A stretch of DNA of 64,000 nt from Streptomyces sp. NBC_01471 (GTDB lineage: Bacteria > Actinomycetota > Actinomycetes > Streptomycetales > Streptomycetaceae). Made by a program: the position numbers and the translations under genes. How positions within the stretch are numbered: position 1 is the stretch's first letter; each line of letters opens with the position of its first letter. Under the pieces are notes generated by a model. The model saw only the letters and a list, made by a program, of their open reading frames with translations. It had not been told where the DNA came from and made no database searches. The stretch is taken from assembly GCF_041438865.1 (NCBI RefSeq), contig NZ_CP109450.1, positions 3,582,501 to 3,646,500 on the forward strand, read 5' to 3'. This document shows, in pieces, positions 28,013 through 36,662 of the stretch.

Positions 28013-28675
28013 TCAGCCCTCGTCCGGGCCACCGCTGTCCTCGTCCGGCGCCTCGTCCTTGGCCTGCGCGCCCGGCTGGGGCTCGGCCACCGCGACCCGC
28101 GCGGGACGGATGGTGCGCTCGCCGAACCGATACCCCGGCTGCAGGATCGCCACGCACGTGTCCTCGGTGATGTCGGGCGCGTACGAGTGCATCAGGGCCT
28201 CGTGGATCGTCGGGTCGAAGGGCTCGCCCTCCTTGCCGAACTGCTGGAGGCCCATCTTCGCGGCCACCGACTCCAGCGATTCGGCCACCGACTTGAAGCC
28301 GCCGACCAGCTCGCCGTGCTCGCGGGCGCGGCCGATGTCGTCGAGGGTCGGGAGGAGTTCGGACAGGAGGGTCGCGACGGCGACCTCCTTGACCTGGACC
28401 CGGTCCCGCTCCACCCGGCGGCGGTAGTTCTGGTACTCGGCCTGGAGCCGCTGGAGGTCCCCGGTGCGCTCGCTGAGCGCGGTGCGGACCTGGTCCAGCT
28501 GAGCGGTGAGGGCTGTTTCCTGACCGTCCTGACTGCTCTGTGCGTCCCCTGCCGGGGCCGCCGGCTCCGACTCCTTCCCGGAGTCGGGCCCGGCGGCCTT
28601 CGGCGCGGCGTCTTCGGAGGTCGCGCCGGAGGGGACGTCGGGCTCCTCCTCGAAGCCCGGAGTCTCCTCCGTCAT
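28013..28675 (-). CDS. grpE: GrpE nucleotide exchange factor
   Basis: A 220-residue exchange factor that releases ADP from DnaK. The N-terminal 75 residues are acidic and disordered, typical of actinobacterial GrpE. The long dimer helix ([20 protein letters not shown] and onward) and the beta-domain signature [12 protein letters not shown], then [10 protein letters not shown], follow. Its ATG overlaps the dnaK stop (ATGA), so translation is coupled and keeps the chaperone and its exchange factor in ratio. Confidence 0.98.
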   Translation of the reverse strand: MTEETPGFEEEPDVPSGATSEDAAPKAAGPDSGKESEPAAPAGDAQSSQDGQETALTAQLDQVRTALSERTGDLQRLQAEYQNYRRRVERDRVQVKEVAVATLLSELLPTLDDIGRAREHGELVGGFKSVAESLESVAAKMGLQQFGKEGEPFDPTIHEALMHSYAPDITEDTCVAILQPGYRFGERTIRPARVAVAEPQPGAQAKDEAPDEDSGGPDEG

Positions 28676-30549
28676 GCGGCGCCTCCCTGACGGCCGTCCT
28701 TCTCGTCGTCCACGATCTCGGCGTCGACCACGTCGTCAGGGGCCTCGGTGGCCTGCTCGGTACCCTCGGCACCCGGCGCACCACCGGCGGCAGCGGCGCC
28801 CTCGGCGTTCGCGTACATCGCCTGGCCGAGCTTCTGCGAGACCGCGGCGACCTTCTCGGTGGCCGTGCGGATCTCGGCTGTATTGTCGCCCTCGGCGGAC
28901 TCACCCTTGAGCTTCTCCTTCAGCTCGGTGAGGGCCTCCTCGACCTCGGTCTTGACGTCGCCCGGGACCTTGTCCTCGTTGTCCTTGAGGAACTTCTCGG
29001 TCTGGTAGACGAGCTGCTCGCCCTGGTTGCGCGACTCGGCGGCCTCGCGGCGCTTGTGGTCCTCGTCCGCGTACTGCTCGGCCTCTTCGCGCATCCGGTT
29101 GACCTCGTCCTTCGGCAGCGAGGAGCCACCGGTGACGGTCATCTTCTGCTCCTTGCCGGTGCCGAGGTCCTTGGCAGCGACGTGCATGATGCCGTTGGCG
29201 TCGATGTCGAAGGCGACCTCGATCTGCGGCACACCGCGCGGGGCCGGCGGCAGACCGGTCAGCTCGAACATCCCGAGCTTCTTGTTGTACGCCGCGATCT
29301 CGCGCTCGCCCTGGTAGACCTGGATCTGCACGGACGGCTGGTTGTCCTCGGCCGTCGTGAAGATCTCGGAACGCTTGGTCGGGATCGTGGTGTTGCGCTC
29401 GATGAGCTTCGTCATGATCCCTCCCTTGGTCTCGATACCGAGGGACAGCGGCGTCACGTCGAGGAGCAGGACGTCCTTGACCTCGCCCTTGAGGACACCG
29501 GCCTGGAGCGAGGCGCCGATCGCGACGACCTCGTCCGGGTTCACACCCTTGTTGGCGTCCTGACCGCCGGTGAGCTCCTTGACGAGCTCGGCGACGGCCG
29601 GCATACGGGTCGAGCCACCGACGAGAACGACGTGGTCGATCTCGGAGAGCTGGATGCCCGCGTCCTTGATGACGTTGTGGAAGGGGCTCTTGCAGCGGTC
29701 CAGCAGATCGGCGGTGAGCTGCTGGAACTGCGAGCGCGTGAGCTTCTCGTCCAGGTGCAGCGGGCCCTCGGCCGACGCCGTGATGTACGGCAGGTTGATC
29801 GTGGTCTCCGTCGAGGACGACAGCTCGATCTTCGCCTTCTCCGCGGCTTCGCGGAGACGCTGGAGAGCCATCTTGTCCTTGGCCAGGTCCACGCCGTGAC
29901 CGTTGGCGAACTGCTTCACCAGGTAGTCGACGACGCGCTGGTCCCAGTCGTCACCACCGAGGTGGTTGTCACCGTTGGTGGCCTTGACCTCGACGACACC
30001 GTCACCGATCTCAAGGAGCGACACGTCGAAGGTGCCGCCGCCGAGGTCGAAGACGAGGATCGTCTGGTCGTCCTTGTCGAGCCCGTACGCCAGCGCGGCG
30101 GCCGTCGGCTCGTTGACGATGCGCAGGACGTTCAGGCCCGCGATCTCGCCGGCCTCCTTCGTCGCCTGGCGCTCGGAGTCGTTGAAGTACGCCGGGACGG
30201 TGATCACCGCGTCGGTGACCTTCTCTCCCAGGTACGACTCGGCGTCACGCTTCAGCTTCTGCAGGATGAAGGCGCTCATCTGCTGCGGGTTGAAGCTCTT
30301 GCCGTCCAGGTCGATCTTCCAGTCGGTGCCCATGTGGCGCTTGACCGACCGGATGGTCCTGTCGACGTTCGTGACTGCCTGGCGCTTGGCGACCTCGCCG
30401 ACGAGCACCTCGCCGTTCTTGGCGAAGGCGACGACGGACGGCGTGGTCCTGGCGCCTTCGGCGTTGGTGATGACGGTGGGCTCGCCGCCTTCGAGAACGC
30501 TGACGACGGAGTTAGTCGTGCCCAGGTCGATGCCGACCGCACGTGCCAT
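28672..30549 (-). CDS. dnaK: DnaK (Hsp70) chaperone
   Basis: A 625-residue Hsp70. All ATPase signatures are intact: [46 protein letters not shown], and the interdomain linker [12 protein letters not shown]. The substrate domain ends with a C-terminal acidic tail ([15 protein letters not shown]). The ATG at 30549 ([12 protein letters not shown]) lies after CTGGAGGATTCACC. It heads the dnaK-grpE-dnaJ-hspR operon and is preceded by two HAIR elements, so it should be repressed by HspR in the absence of heat. Confidence 0.99.
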   Translation of the reverse strand: MARAVGIDLGTTNSVVSVLEGGEPTVITNAEGARTTPSVVAFAKNGEVLVGEVAKRQAVTNVDRTIRSVKRHMGTDWKIDLDGKSFNPQQMSAFILQKLKRDAESYLGEKVTDAVITVPAYFNDSERQATKEAGEIAGLNVLRIVNEPTAAALAYGLDKDDQTILVFDLGGGTFDVSLLEIGDGVVEVKATNGDNHLGGDDWDQRVVDYLVKQFANGHGVDLAKDKMALQRLREAAEKAKIELSSSTETTINLPYITASAEGPLHLDEKLTRSQFQQLTADLLDRCKSPFHNVIKDAGIQLSEIDHVVLVGGSTRMPAVAELVKELTGGQDANKGVNPDEVVAIGASLQAGVLKGEVKDVLLLDVTPLSLGIETKGGIMTKLIERNTTIPTKRSEIFTTAEDNQPSVQIQVYQGEREIAAYNKKLGMFELTGLPPAPRGVPQIEVAFDIDANGIMHVAAKDLGTGKEQKMTVTGGSSLPKDEVNRMREEAEQYADEDHKRREAAESRNQGEQLVYQTEKFLKDNEDKVPGDVKTEVEEALTELKEKLKGESAEGDNTAEIRTATEKVAAVSQKLGQAMYANAEGAAAAGGAPGAEGTEQATEAPDDVVDAEIVDDEKDGRQGGAA

Positions 30550-30567
30550 GGTGAATCCTCCAGCTGA

Positions 30568-30588
30568 CTTGAGTGGAACTGGCTCAAG
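30568..30588 (-). promoter_or_regulatory. HAIR operator 1 upstream of dnaK
   Basis: CTTGAGT-N7-GCTCAAG at 30568-30588 matches the HAIR inverted repeat with one mismatch at the first base of the right arm. It lies 19-39 bases upstream of the dnaK start codon, probably in the leader, so HspR here would act as a downstream block. Confidence 0.88.
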
Positions 30589-30619
30589 AGTGCACGACAG
30601 ATCCTGTCGAGTCAACCGG

Positions 30620-30640
30620 CCTGAGTCGAGTGCACTCAAC
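30620..30640 (-). promoter_or_regulatory. HAIR operator 2 upstream of dnaK
   Basis: CCTGAGT-N7-ACTCAAC at 30620-30640 matches HAIR with one mismatch in each arm. The minus-strand TTGAGT within it could be the -35 box, as at clpB. With operator 1 it gives two HspR sites about 50 bp apart (centre to centre). Confidence 0.82.
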
Positions 30641-30855
30641 TTTTATCCCGGCCTTATGCGCAACATGCCATCAGCCCTGGTGGGATGGGGTGTGGCCGGA
30701 TGTGACCGAGCGCCGCGGCGGCGCGGCACGGGCAGCGCGGTGCCGCAGATGCCACGAATGAGCCTATCGCCCCGAATGGGCCATCGCTCAGCATGCTTCC
30801 GCTTCTGCGGGGGCCGCGGGCCCCGCACCGAACCCCGGTGACTTTGATCGTCATC

Positions 30856-30883
30856 CGTTACCGCCGGTGCGCTACGGCGTTGA
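30856..30883 (+). promoter_or_regulatory. Candidate sigma-BldN-type promoter of the tailed chaplin
   Basis: CGTTAC (30856-30861), 16 bases, CGTTGA (30878-30883) lies 72 bases upstream of the chaplin start. The shape GTNNC-N16-CGTT recurs upstream of four of the five other coat-type genes in the window. The consensus for the ECF factor BldN, as I recall, is close to CGTAAC-N16-CGTTGA. Confidence 0.7.
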
Positions 30884-30955
30884 ACGACACGTCAGACCGT
30901 GAATCGCTGCGGCTGACCCTGAATGTTCCCGTTCCACTGTTCCAAGGAGAACGCA

Positions 30956-31243
30956 ATGTCGCGTATCGCGAAGGCCGCTGCCGTACTCGCGGGCACCGGC
31001 GCCGTCCTGGCCGGCTCCGCCGGTCTGGCCGCCGCCGACGCCGGAGCCCACGGTGCCGCTGTCGGCTCCCCGGGTGTCATCTCCGGCAACCAGATCCAGG
31101 TCCCGGTCCACATCCCGGTGAACCTCTGCGGCAACACCGTCAACGTCATCGGTCTGCTGAACCCGGCGTTCGGCAACACCTGCGTCAACGCCGACCAGCA
31201 CCGCAGCCACGGTGGCTACGGCGACGACGGCTACGGCAACTGA
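30956..31243 (+). CDS. chp: Short chaplin with a His/Gly/Tyr-rich tail
   Basis: A 95-residue secreted hydrophobic surface protein. A signal peptide (MSRIAKAAAVLAGTGAVLAG, then SAGLAAA) is followed by one chaplin domain (about 33-76) with the two conserved cysteines in NLCGNTVNVIGLLNPAFGNT and the next residue. Unlike the two short chaplins at 49 and 50 kb, which stop right after the domain, this one adds ADQHRSHGGYGDDGYGN. Chaplins assemble into amyloid-like films on aerial hyphae and spores. The ATG has a perfect AAGGAGA upstream. It is convergent to melC2. Letter assignment within the Chp set is not possible by eye. Confidence 0.93.
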   Translation: MSRIAKAAAVLAGTGAVLAGSAGLAAADAGAHGAAVGSPGVISGNQIQVPVHIPVNLCGNTVNVIGLLNPAFGNTCVNADQHRSHGGYGDDGYGN

Positions 31244-31301
31244 GAGACCGGTCCACCGGTCCGCCCGAGCTGAACCGGCGGGAAGTACTTTCCCCCGCGA
31301 T

Positions 31302-31334
31302 CTGCGGCCATCCCCTCGGAGGGGGTGGCCGCAG
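31302..31334. terminator. Bidirectional hairpin between chaplin and melC2
   Basis: 14-bp arms at 31302-31315 and 31321-31334, one G-T pair, 5-base loop, between the convergent stops at 31243 and 31371. Confidence 0.78.
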
Positions 31335-31370
31335 GTGTGTCCGGACCCGCGAAGGGCGTACGCGGTCCCC

Positions 31371-32231
31371 TCAGGCGTACCGGTACAGGGACGCGTGGCT
31401 CAGCAGCGACGACGGCCTGACGCCCCACGGCTCCATCGGCTCGTCCAGGCTGAAGATCCGGCCGCTCTGCGGGTCGTCCGGCGCGAGCTTCCTGGCCGGG
31501 AGGAACCCGGCGTGCGGATGCGCCTTCTGCCAGCGGTCCCACACCAGGTCGCAGAAGGAGTGGTGCAGCCAGAAGACCGGGTCGTTGGGCGAGGTCGCGG
31601 TGTTCATCGCCCCGCCCACCCAGCGGTGCACCAGGTTGTGGTTGCGCCAGGCCGGGCCGTTGCCGACCGACCAGCCCTCGAAGGTGTTGCGGAAGCCGTT
31701 CGGCACGGTGGAGTCCCACGGGGCCGCGTCGTACAGCGGCTCCCTCATCGCGCGGGCCAGATCGGCCCTGCTCGGCAGCGGCACGGGGCGCTCGTGGCGG
31801 CCGAAGTCACGGGTCAGGAACCGGTTCTCGGTCACGCCGACGTTGACGTCCCAGTTCCCCTGGCGGTAGGCGAAAGGCCCGGTCATCACCTGCTGGTCGG
31901 AGCGCCGGCCGTCGCCGCCCAGGAAGTCGTCGCCCCAGAGCGCGGCCGCCGGGGTGTTGTCGACCGTCCAGTCCCAGTAGGGCACGGTGACACCGGGGTC
32001 GACCGCCTGGAGGGCGCGCTCGAATTCCAGCACGAAGCGACGGTGCCAGGGGAAGAAGGTGGGCGCCATGTGGGCGACCCGCTTCCCCGGCGAACCGTCC
32101 GGCACGTAGTACTCGCCGTGCGTCCGGACGAACTCGTCGTACTGGCCGGAGCGCTTGACCTCAAGGACGGCGGAGACGAACCGCCGCTTCTCGGCCGCGG
32201 TGAGGTGCTTCTGGTTCTTGCGGGTGTACAC
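31371..32231 (-). CDS. melC2: Tyrosinase (copper monooxygenase)
   Basis: A 286-residue type 3 copper enzyme that hydroxylates monophenols and oxidises diphenols to quinones, making melanin. The copper A region is seen as RTHGEYYVPD, then HMAPTFFPWHRRFVLEFERA, with PYWDWTVDN after it; copper B is HNLVHRWVGGAMNT and DPVFWLHHSFCDLVWDRW. No signal peptide is present: the enzyme is exported and loaded with copper through its partner MelC1, encoded just upstream (19 bases apart). Length and motifs match Streptomyces MelC2. Confidence 0.97.
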   Translation of the reverse strand: MYTRKNQKHLTAAEKRRFVSAVLEVKRSGQYDEFVRTHGEYYVPDGSPGKRVAHMAPTFFPWHRRFVLEFERALQAVDPGVTVPYWDWTVDNTPAAALWGDDFLGGDGRRSDQQVMTGPFAYRQGNWDVNVGVTENRFLTRDFGRHERPVPLPSRADLARAMREPLYDAAPWDSTVPNGFRNTFEGWSVGNGPAWRNHNLVHRWVGGAMNTATSPNDPVFWLHHSFCDLVWDRWQKAHPHAGFLPARKLAPDDPQSGRIFSLDEPMEPWGVRPSSLLSHASLYRYA

Positions 32232-32250
32232 GGGTCAGGAACCTCCGCGG

Positions 32251-32763
32251 TCAGAGCTGCTGCTGCATGGACGTCGACGACAGCTGGGCCGTGCCCAGTT
32301 CATCGACCGCGCCGCGCGCCGCCGCGAGGGGCGTCGGATACGACTCGTAGTGGTCGACCATGCTGAGATAGCTGCCGTCGGCCCGCCGCATGAGGTGCAG
32401 CGGCCTGCCGTCGACCGACACCTCGGTCGAGTCGCCCGCCGTGCCGCCCCGGATGCGCCGGCCCCGGTACATCTCGTCGAACACGTCCCGCAGCTCCTGC
32501 GGCGGCCCCGGCGACAGGGTCCCCTTCCCGTCGTCGCCCTCCTGGTCCGTGGCTCCGGCCCGCACGATCGGGGCCAGCGCCCCGGCCGTACCGCCCACCG
32601 CACCCACGGCGAACAGGGCGCGCAGCACACCGCGCCGGGGGATCGGCCCCAGCCGGTCCACGGGCAGCGGCCGCGCGGTCGGGGCCGCACCTCCCGCCCG
32701 TGCCCCCTGTTCCCGCCATCCCGGCCGCTCCCTCCCGGCCGTGCCGCGCGTGGACGTGCTCAT
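32251..32763 (-). CDS. melC1: Tyrosinase co-factor / caddie protein
   Basis: A 170-residue protein with a twin-arginine-type N-terminus (PRRGVLRALFAVGAVGG after a long polar stretch of about 40 residues) and a compact C-terminal domain with RDVFDEMYRGRRIRGG, then VDGRPLHLMRRADGSYLSMV and HYESYPTPLAAARGAVDEL. MelC1 binds apotyrosinase, inserts copper and carries it through the Tat pathway. The N-terminal extension before the RR motif is longer than usual, so an internal start is possible, though the only in-frame ATG seen is the first. It heads the melC1-melC2 operon. Confidence 0.93.
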   Translation of the reverse strand: MSTSTRGTAGRERPGWREQGARAGGAAPTARPLPVDRLGPIPRRGVLRALFAVGAVGGTAGALAPIVRAGATDQEGDDGKGTLSPGPPQELRDVFDEMYRGRRIRGGTAGDSTEVSVDGRPLHLMRRADGSYLSMVDHYESYPTPLAAARGAVDELGTAQLSSTSMQQQL

Positions 32764-33080
32764 CCTGGCTCCTTCCGGTTCACCCCGCCGGTCAGCGCGG
32801 TCCGCCGCGCGTGATGCACGCCGGGCCGCGCCTCGTCGGGGACAACGACGGCACGAGGAAACAGTTCTTCAGACAAGTCACCGCACCGGCGCGCCGACCA
32901 GCGGCTCCGGCTCACTCCACTGCTCCCGGCCCGGCCGCCGTTCGGCCGTACGGGGGGAATGTCCCGCGCCGGGGCGGGAACTTGTCACCCGGCCCGGCCG
33001 GGGGCGGCCCGCACCGCCGCGGATGCGCAACGATGACCGCCGGACCAGGGCCGTTCGGCCCGGGGGAAGGACATCGACGG
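32764..33080. other. 317-bp divergent intergenic region
   Basis: This gap separates melC1 (minus) from the P450 gene (plus) and must hold both promoters. I see no clear inverted repeats of operator length and no small gene with a ribosome-binding site. GGGGGAAGG at 33061-33070 region is the P450 Shine-Dalgarno. Confidence 0.5.
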
Positions 33081-34370
33081 ATGAGGGTCCCGGCACAGTC
33101 GGCCGTGCTGCACACGGTCCACCCGGCGGAGGTGGATCTCGCGGACCCGTCGTTCTGGCAACTGCCCCCCGCCGCACGGCTGGACGCCTTCGCCGCGCTC
33201 AGAAAGCTCGGCCGGCCCGCGTACTTCACCGAGCGTCCCGCCACCCGGCGCAGGCCCGGGCAGGGGTTCTACGCACTGGTCACCCACGCGGACGTGGTGC
33301 GGGCCAGCCGGCTGCCCGAGGTGTTCGCCAGCGCCCCCGGTGTCACCACCCCGGAGCCCGCCGGGTGGGTCAGGTTCCTGTTCGGCGAATCCATGGTCAA
33401 CCTGGACGCCCCGCACCACACCCAGCTCCGCCGGGTGGTCTCCCGGGCCTTCACCCCGCGGCTGCTGGCCGCCGCCGACGAGGACATCCGCCGGGTCGCC
33501 GAGCGCGTCGTGGACGACATGGTCGCGCAGCGGCCCGGTGAGTTCGTGGCGTCGGTGGCGTCCCGGATGCCGTTCGAGGTCATCTGCAATCTCATGGGCA
33601 TCCCGGAGCGCTACCGCGCCGACATCGCGGGCCGCGTCGACCACGCGTCGGAGAACGCCGGCGTGCGGCGCGGCATCGGCGCCCGGCTGCGCGACCCGGG
33701 GCGCGGGCTGCGGGCGCTGGCCCGGATGCATCTGATGATGGCGGCGCTCGGCCGCGAGCGGCGGCGCAGGCCCACCGACGACCTGATCTCCGCGCTGGTG
33801 CGCGCCGACGTCGACGGGCAGGGGCTCGGCGCCCGCAGTCTGGGCTCGTTCTTCTCCCTGCTGATGGTGGCCGGGGTGGAGACCACCCGGAACGCGATCA
33901 CCCACGCGCTGACGCTGCTGACCGAGAACCCGGAACAGCGGGCCCTGCTGACATCGGACTTCGAGCGGTACGCGGACGGGGCGGTCGACGAGGTCGTGCG
34001 GCACTCGACGCCGATCATCCAGTTCCGCAGGACGGTGCGGACGGAGTACGAGCTGGGCGGCCACCTCTTCCGGCCCGGCGACAAGGTCGTCCTCTACTAC
34101 GCGTCGGCCAACCGCGACGAGGCGGTCTTCACCGACCCGGACACCTTCGACATCACCCGCAGCCCCAACCCGCATCTGGGGTACGGCGGCGGCGGTCCGC
34201 ACTTCTGCCTGGGCTCGCACCTGGCCCGGCAGGAGATCAAGGCGCTCTTCCGGGAGCTGCTGAGCCGCCCGCTGGCGCTCCGCGCGGTGGGCCTCCCCGA
34301 CCTGGCCGGCTCGAACTTCGACAACAGGGTGCGGGCGCTGCGCTTCGCCTTCGACCCGCCCGCGCGGTGA
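33081..34370 (+). CDS. Cytochrome P450
   Basis: A 429-residue soluble bacterial P450. The I-helix oxygen motif is AGVETTRNAI (about residue 264), the K-helix ExxR is EVVRHSTPIIQFRR (about 303), and the haem Cys lies in GGGPHFCLGSHLARQEI (about 376). The GGxHxCLGxxLAR form resembles the CYP124/125/142 steroid and fatty-acid hydroxylase group, but the substrate is not evident. ATG 33081 follows GGGGGAAGG. No ferredoxin or reductase gene is adjacent. It is divergent from melC1 and followed by a strong terminator. Confidence 0.95.
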   Translation: MRVPAQSAVLHTVHPAEVDLADPSFWQLPPAARLDAFAALRKLGRPAYFTERPATRRRPGQGFYALVTHADVVRASRLPEVFASAPGVTTPEPAGWVRFLFGESMVNLDAPHHTQLRRVVSRAFTPRLLAAADEDIRRVAERVVDDMVAQRPGEFVASVASRMPFEVICNLMGIPERYRADIAGRVDHASENAGVRRGIGARLRDPGRGLRALARMHLMMAALGRERRRRPTDDLISALVRADVDGQGLGARSLGSFFSLLMVAGVETTRNAITHALTLLTENPEQRALLTSDFERYADGAVDEVVRHSTPIIQFRRTVRTEYELGGHLFRPGDKVVLYYASANRDEAVFTDPDTFDITRSPNPHLGYGGGGPHFCLGSHLARQEIKALFRELLSRPLALRAVGLPDLAGSNFDNRVRALRFAFDPPAR

Positions 34371-34387
34371 CGGCCCGTACGTGACAA

Positions 34388-34427
34388 CGGGGCGGGGCCG
34401 GGGACGTGCGTCCCCGGCCCCGCCCCG
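34388..34427. terminator. Perfect 19-bp hairpin terminator
   Basis: Arms 34388-34406 and 34409-34427 form a 19-bp perfect stem with a 2-base centre, 18 bases past the P450 stop and 9 bases before the stop of the convergent DUF5949 gene. Confidence 0.88.
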
Positions 34428-34435
34428 CGGCTGCC

Positions 34436-34930
34436 CTACTTGCGCAGCTGGGTGACCGGCAGCATGCAGTGGGCGGACGTGGTGAGCATGGCCTCGTCGC
34501 CGACGAAAGCGCTGAGCACCTCCTCGGAGACGGGCCTGCCCGGCACGGCCTCCGGCCACGGCTTGGTCGCGAAGATGAAGTGCACCTCGCCTCGCTCGGC
34601 CACGGCCTGGAGCCACTCCGGCGGGACCGGGCACTGGGCGCTCAGATACGGCATGTTGACGGCGGCCTGGCCGCCCTCGACGAGCAGCCTGACCGGGAAG
34701 CCGGCCCGGGAGCCGTCGGCCAGCGAGCTGCCGAGCGGGATGCCGAGCTCGCCGAAGAGCGTGCGTACGGCGGCCTCGCCCGCCTCGGGACCGTCCTTGC
34801 CGTCACCGAGTGAATAGGCCAGCAGATAGGGCAGGTTGTTCGTTTCGGGGTCGCCGGACCAGGCGAGCACGGAGAGGGTGCCCAATTGGTCGCGCTGGAC
34901 ACTGCTTGTGGCGGTGTGGGATGCGGTCAT
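34436..34930 (-). CDS. DUF5949 family protein
   Basis: A 164-residue soluble protein that I recognise as the Streptomyces-specific DUF5949 family: QLGTLSVLAWSGDPETNNLP, then LLAYSLGDGKDGPEAG and the C-terminal VHFIFATKPWPEAVPG. Its function is unknown. The ATG at 34930 is preferred to the longer frame, which extends through a GC-rich gap. It is a single gene between terminators at 34388-34427 and 35059-35093. Confidence 0.78.
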   Translation of the reverse strand: MTASHTATSSVQRDQLGTLSVLAWSGDPETNNLPYLLAYSLGDGKDGPEAGEAAVRTLFGELGIPLGSSLADGSRAGFPVRLLVEGGQAAVNMPYLSAQCPVPPEWLQAVAERGEVHFIFATKPWPEAVPGRPVSEEVLSAFVGDEAMLTTSAHCMLPVTQLRK

Positions 34931-35058
34931 GGCTCGGCACCCTAGTGGCGGGCCGGGGCCCCCACCGTGGCCGTTCACCCGGATGGCGGAGCCGCGCGCC
35001 GCAAACCAGCCGCAAACCATCAGTCAGGGCGTACGGCCGCGACCACGGCCCGGAAACC

Positions 35059-35093
35059 GGACTGCCCAGGACCGGGCGGGTCCTGGGCAGTCC
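35059..35093 (-). terminator. Perfect 15-bp hairpin after the ATP-grasp gene
   Basis: Arms 35059-35073 and 35079-35093 pair perfectly around GGGCG, starting 36 bases beyond the ATP-grasp stop on the minus strand. Confidence 0.85.
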
Positions 35094-35128
35094 GCAGGGA
35101 AACGTTCATTCCCCATGCGACGCCGTGA

Positions 35129-36493
35129 TCAACGACCCCCCGTCGCATTCGTCACCGGTCCCGGCCCCGCCGCCGGGCTGCCGGGCCGGGAGGCCGGACT
35201 GCCGTCCGGGGAGACCCGGGTGGCGGGGACGTGCGGGTACGGCGGCGCCGGGGCCGGGCCGCGCAGCAGCCCGGCGCCCTTGCGCAGCCCCCGGCCGCAC
35301 CACACCGCCCCCATCGCGAGGAAGGGCCGGATGTCGTCCCGCGCGAACCAGGCGTACTCGGCGCCGCCCCGTCTCCCGCCGTCCGTGCCCCGGGGGCGGA
35401 CCGGAGCCCAGGGCCTGCCCCCGGAGGCCAGCAGCGAGAGCAGCGCATAGTTCTCGGCGACGAAGACCCGGCCGGGATCCGCCGCGGACGGCCGCACGGG
35501 GTGGCCCGTCAGGTCCAGGTACTGGGCGCGTACGACGTCGAGCCCGGCCCGGTCGGTGAAGAGGCGGAACTGCGCACCGGGGCGCGGATTGAAGTCCAGC
35601 AGGTGGAAGCCGCCGGTCGACGGGTCGCGGCGGAAGTCGAGGTCGAGGATGCCCCGGTAGCCGACATGGGCCGCCAGCCGCAGGGCCGCGCCCTCCACCT
35701 CCGGGTTCGGCTGCCGGCGGCCCACCGCGGTCAGCCCGGTGCGCGGCGGCCAGGAGAGGGCCTTCTGTCCGGTGCCGCCCAGCAGGCAGCGGTCGCGGCC
35801 GGCGAAGTAGCCGTGGAAGAACCAGTCGCTGCCGGGGCCGTACGGCAGATACCGCTGGAGCAGCAGCCGGCTCCCGGCCGCACCGCTCCGCTCGTACAGC
35901 CGCACCGCTTCGGCGGCCGAGTGCACCAGGGCCGTGCTGCGCAGCCCCGGCCCGCCGGGCAGCAGCCAGGGCCTGCTCCACTTCGCGACCATCGGCAGCC
36001 CCAGCTGCCGGGCGGCGCCGGCCGCGTCGGCGGCGCTGCCGGGGATCACCGTCGCCGGGTGGGGGATGCCCACCTCGGCGCAGAGCGCGGCGAGTTCGGC
36101 CTTGTCGGCGAGGCGCCCCGGCAGGCCGGGCGGCTGTTCGGGCAGGAGGTAGCGCCCGGCGAGGCGCGGGGCGAGTGCGGCGGTGTGGATGGCGCTGATG
36201 TCGTCCATCGCGATCAGCACGGCGGGGCGCCCGATCCGTTCGGAGATCCGCAGGAGCGTCCGGTGGAAGAGGTCCCGGGTCGTCCGGCCGGGCAGCGCGA
36301 GGTGCGCGGTGTGCAGATGGCGGGACCGGGTGACCGGGCTGCGCGCCGATTCGACCAGGGCGTGGACCTCGGTCCCGGCCCGGCCCAGCGATCTGACGGC
36401 GCCGAGGGTGCCGTGGTGCAGCGGGTTCCGGTCGAGCCGGACGAGCAGAGCGGGCACCGGTGGCCCGGCGTCGAGCGGTGGCATGGACGTCAC
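35129..36493 (-). CDS. ATP-grasp carboxylate-amine ligase-like protein
   Basis: A 454-residue ATP-grasp enzyme. The N-terminal part (LLVRLDRNPLHHGTLGAVRS) is a pre-ATP-grasp Rossmann-like domain; the ATP lysines and the phosphate loop appear in LPMVAKWSRPWLLPGG and LLLQRYLPYGPGSDWFF, and the Mg-binding end reads LDFNPRPGAQFRLF. Such proteins join a carboxylate to an amine or thiol through an acyl phosphate. Some Streptomyces members sit beside exopolysaccharide or peptidyl-nucleoside genes. I chose GTG 36493, downstream of AGGTG; ATG 36484 is possible. It is the only gene between the exopolysaccharide block and DUF5949, divergent from the GH26 gene. Confidence 0.78.
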   Translation of the reverse strand: MTSMPPLDAGPPVPALLVRLDRNPLHHGTLGAVRSLGRAGTEVHALVESARSPVTRSRHLHTAHLALPGRTTRDLFHRTLLRISERIGRPAVLIAMDDISAIHTAALAPRLAGRYLLPEQPPGLPGRLADKAELAALCAEVGIPHPATVIPGSAADAAGAARQLGLPMVAKWSRPWLLPGGPGLRSTALVHSAAEAVRLYERSGAAGSRLLLQRYLPYGPGSDWFFHGYFAGRDRCLLGGTGQKALSWPPRTGLTAVGRRQPNPEVEGAALRLAAHVGYRGILDLDFRRDPSTGGFHLLDFNPRPGAQFRLFTDRAGLDVVRAQYLDLTGHPVRPSAADPGRVFVAENYALLSLLASGGRPWAPVRPRGTDGGRRGGAEYAWFARDDIRPFLAMGAVWCGRGLRKGAGLLRGPAPAPPYPHVPATRVSPDGSPASRPGSPAAGPGPVTNATGGR

Positions 36494-36662
36494 GTCTTTC
36501 ACCTGGATGGAGCTGACTGGGAGTCACGGACCGCACCGATGGCCCAGCGCAGCGCGCCCGGGCGGCCCGTCGGGTGGACGGTTTGACCAATGGCTCATGA
36601 GTCCGCGGGATTCCGCCGCCTTCACGAGATCACGAGACCACGAGTTCAACGAGGAGAGGCCC

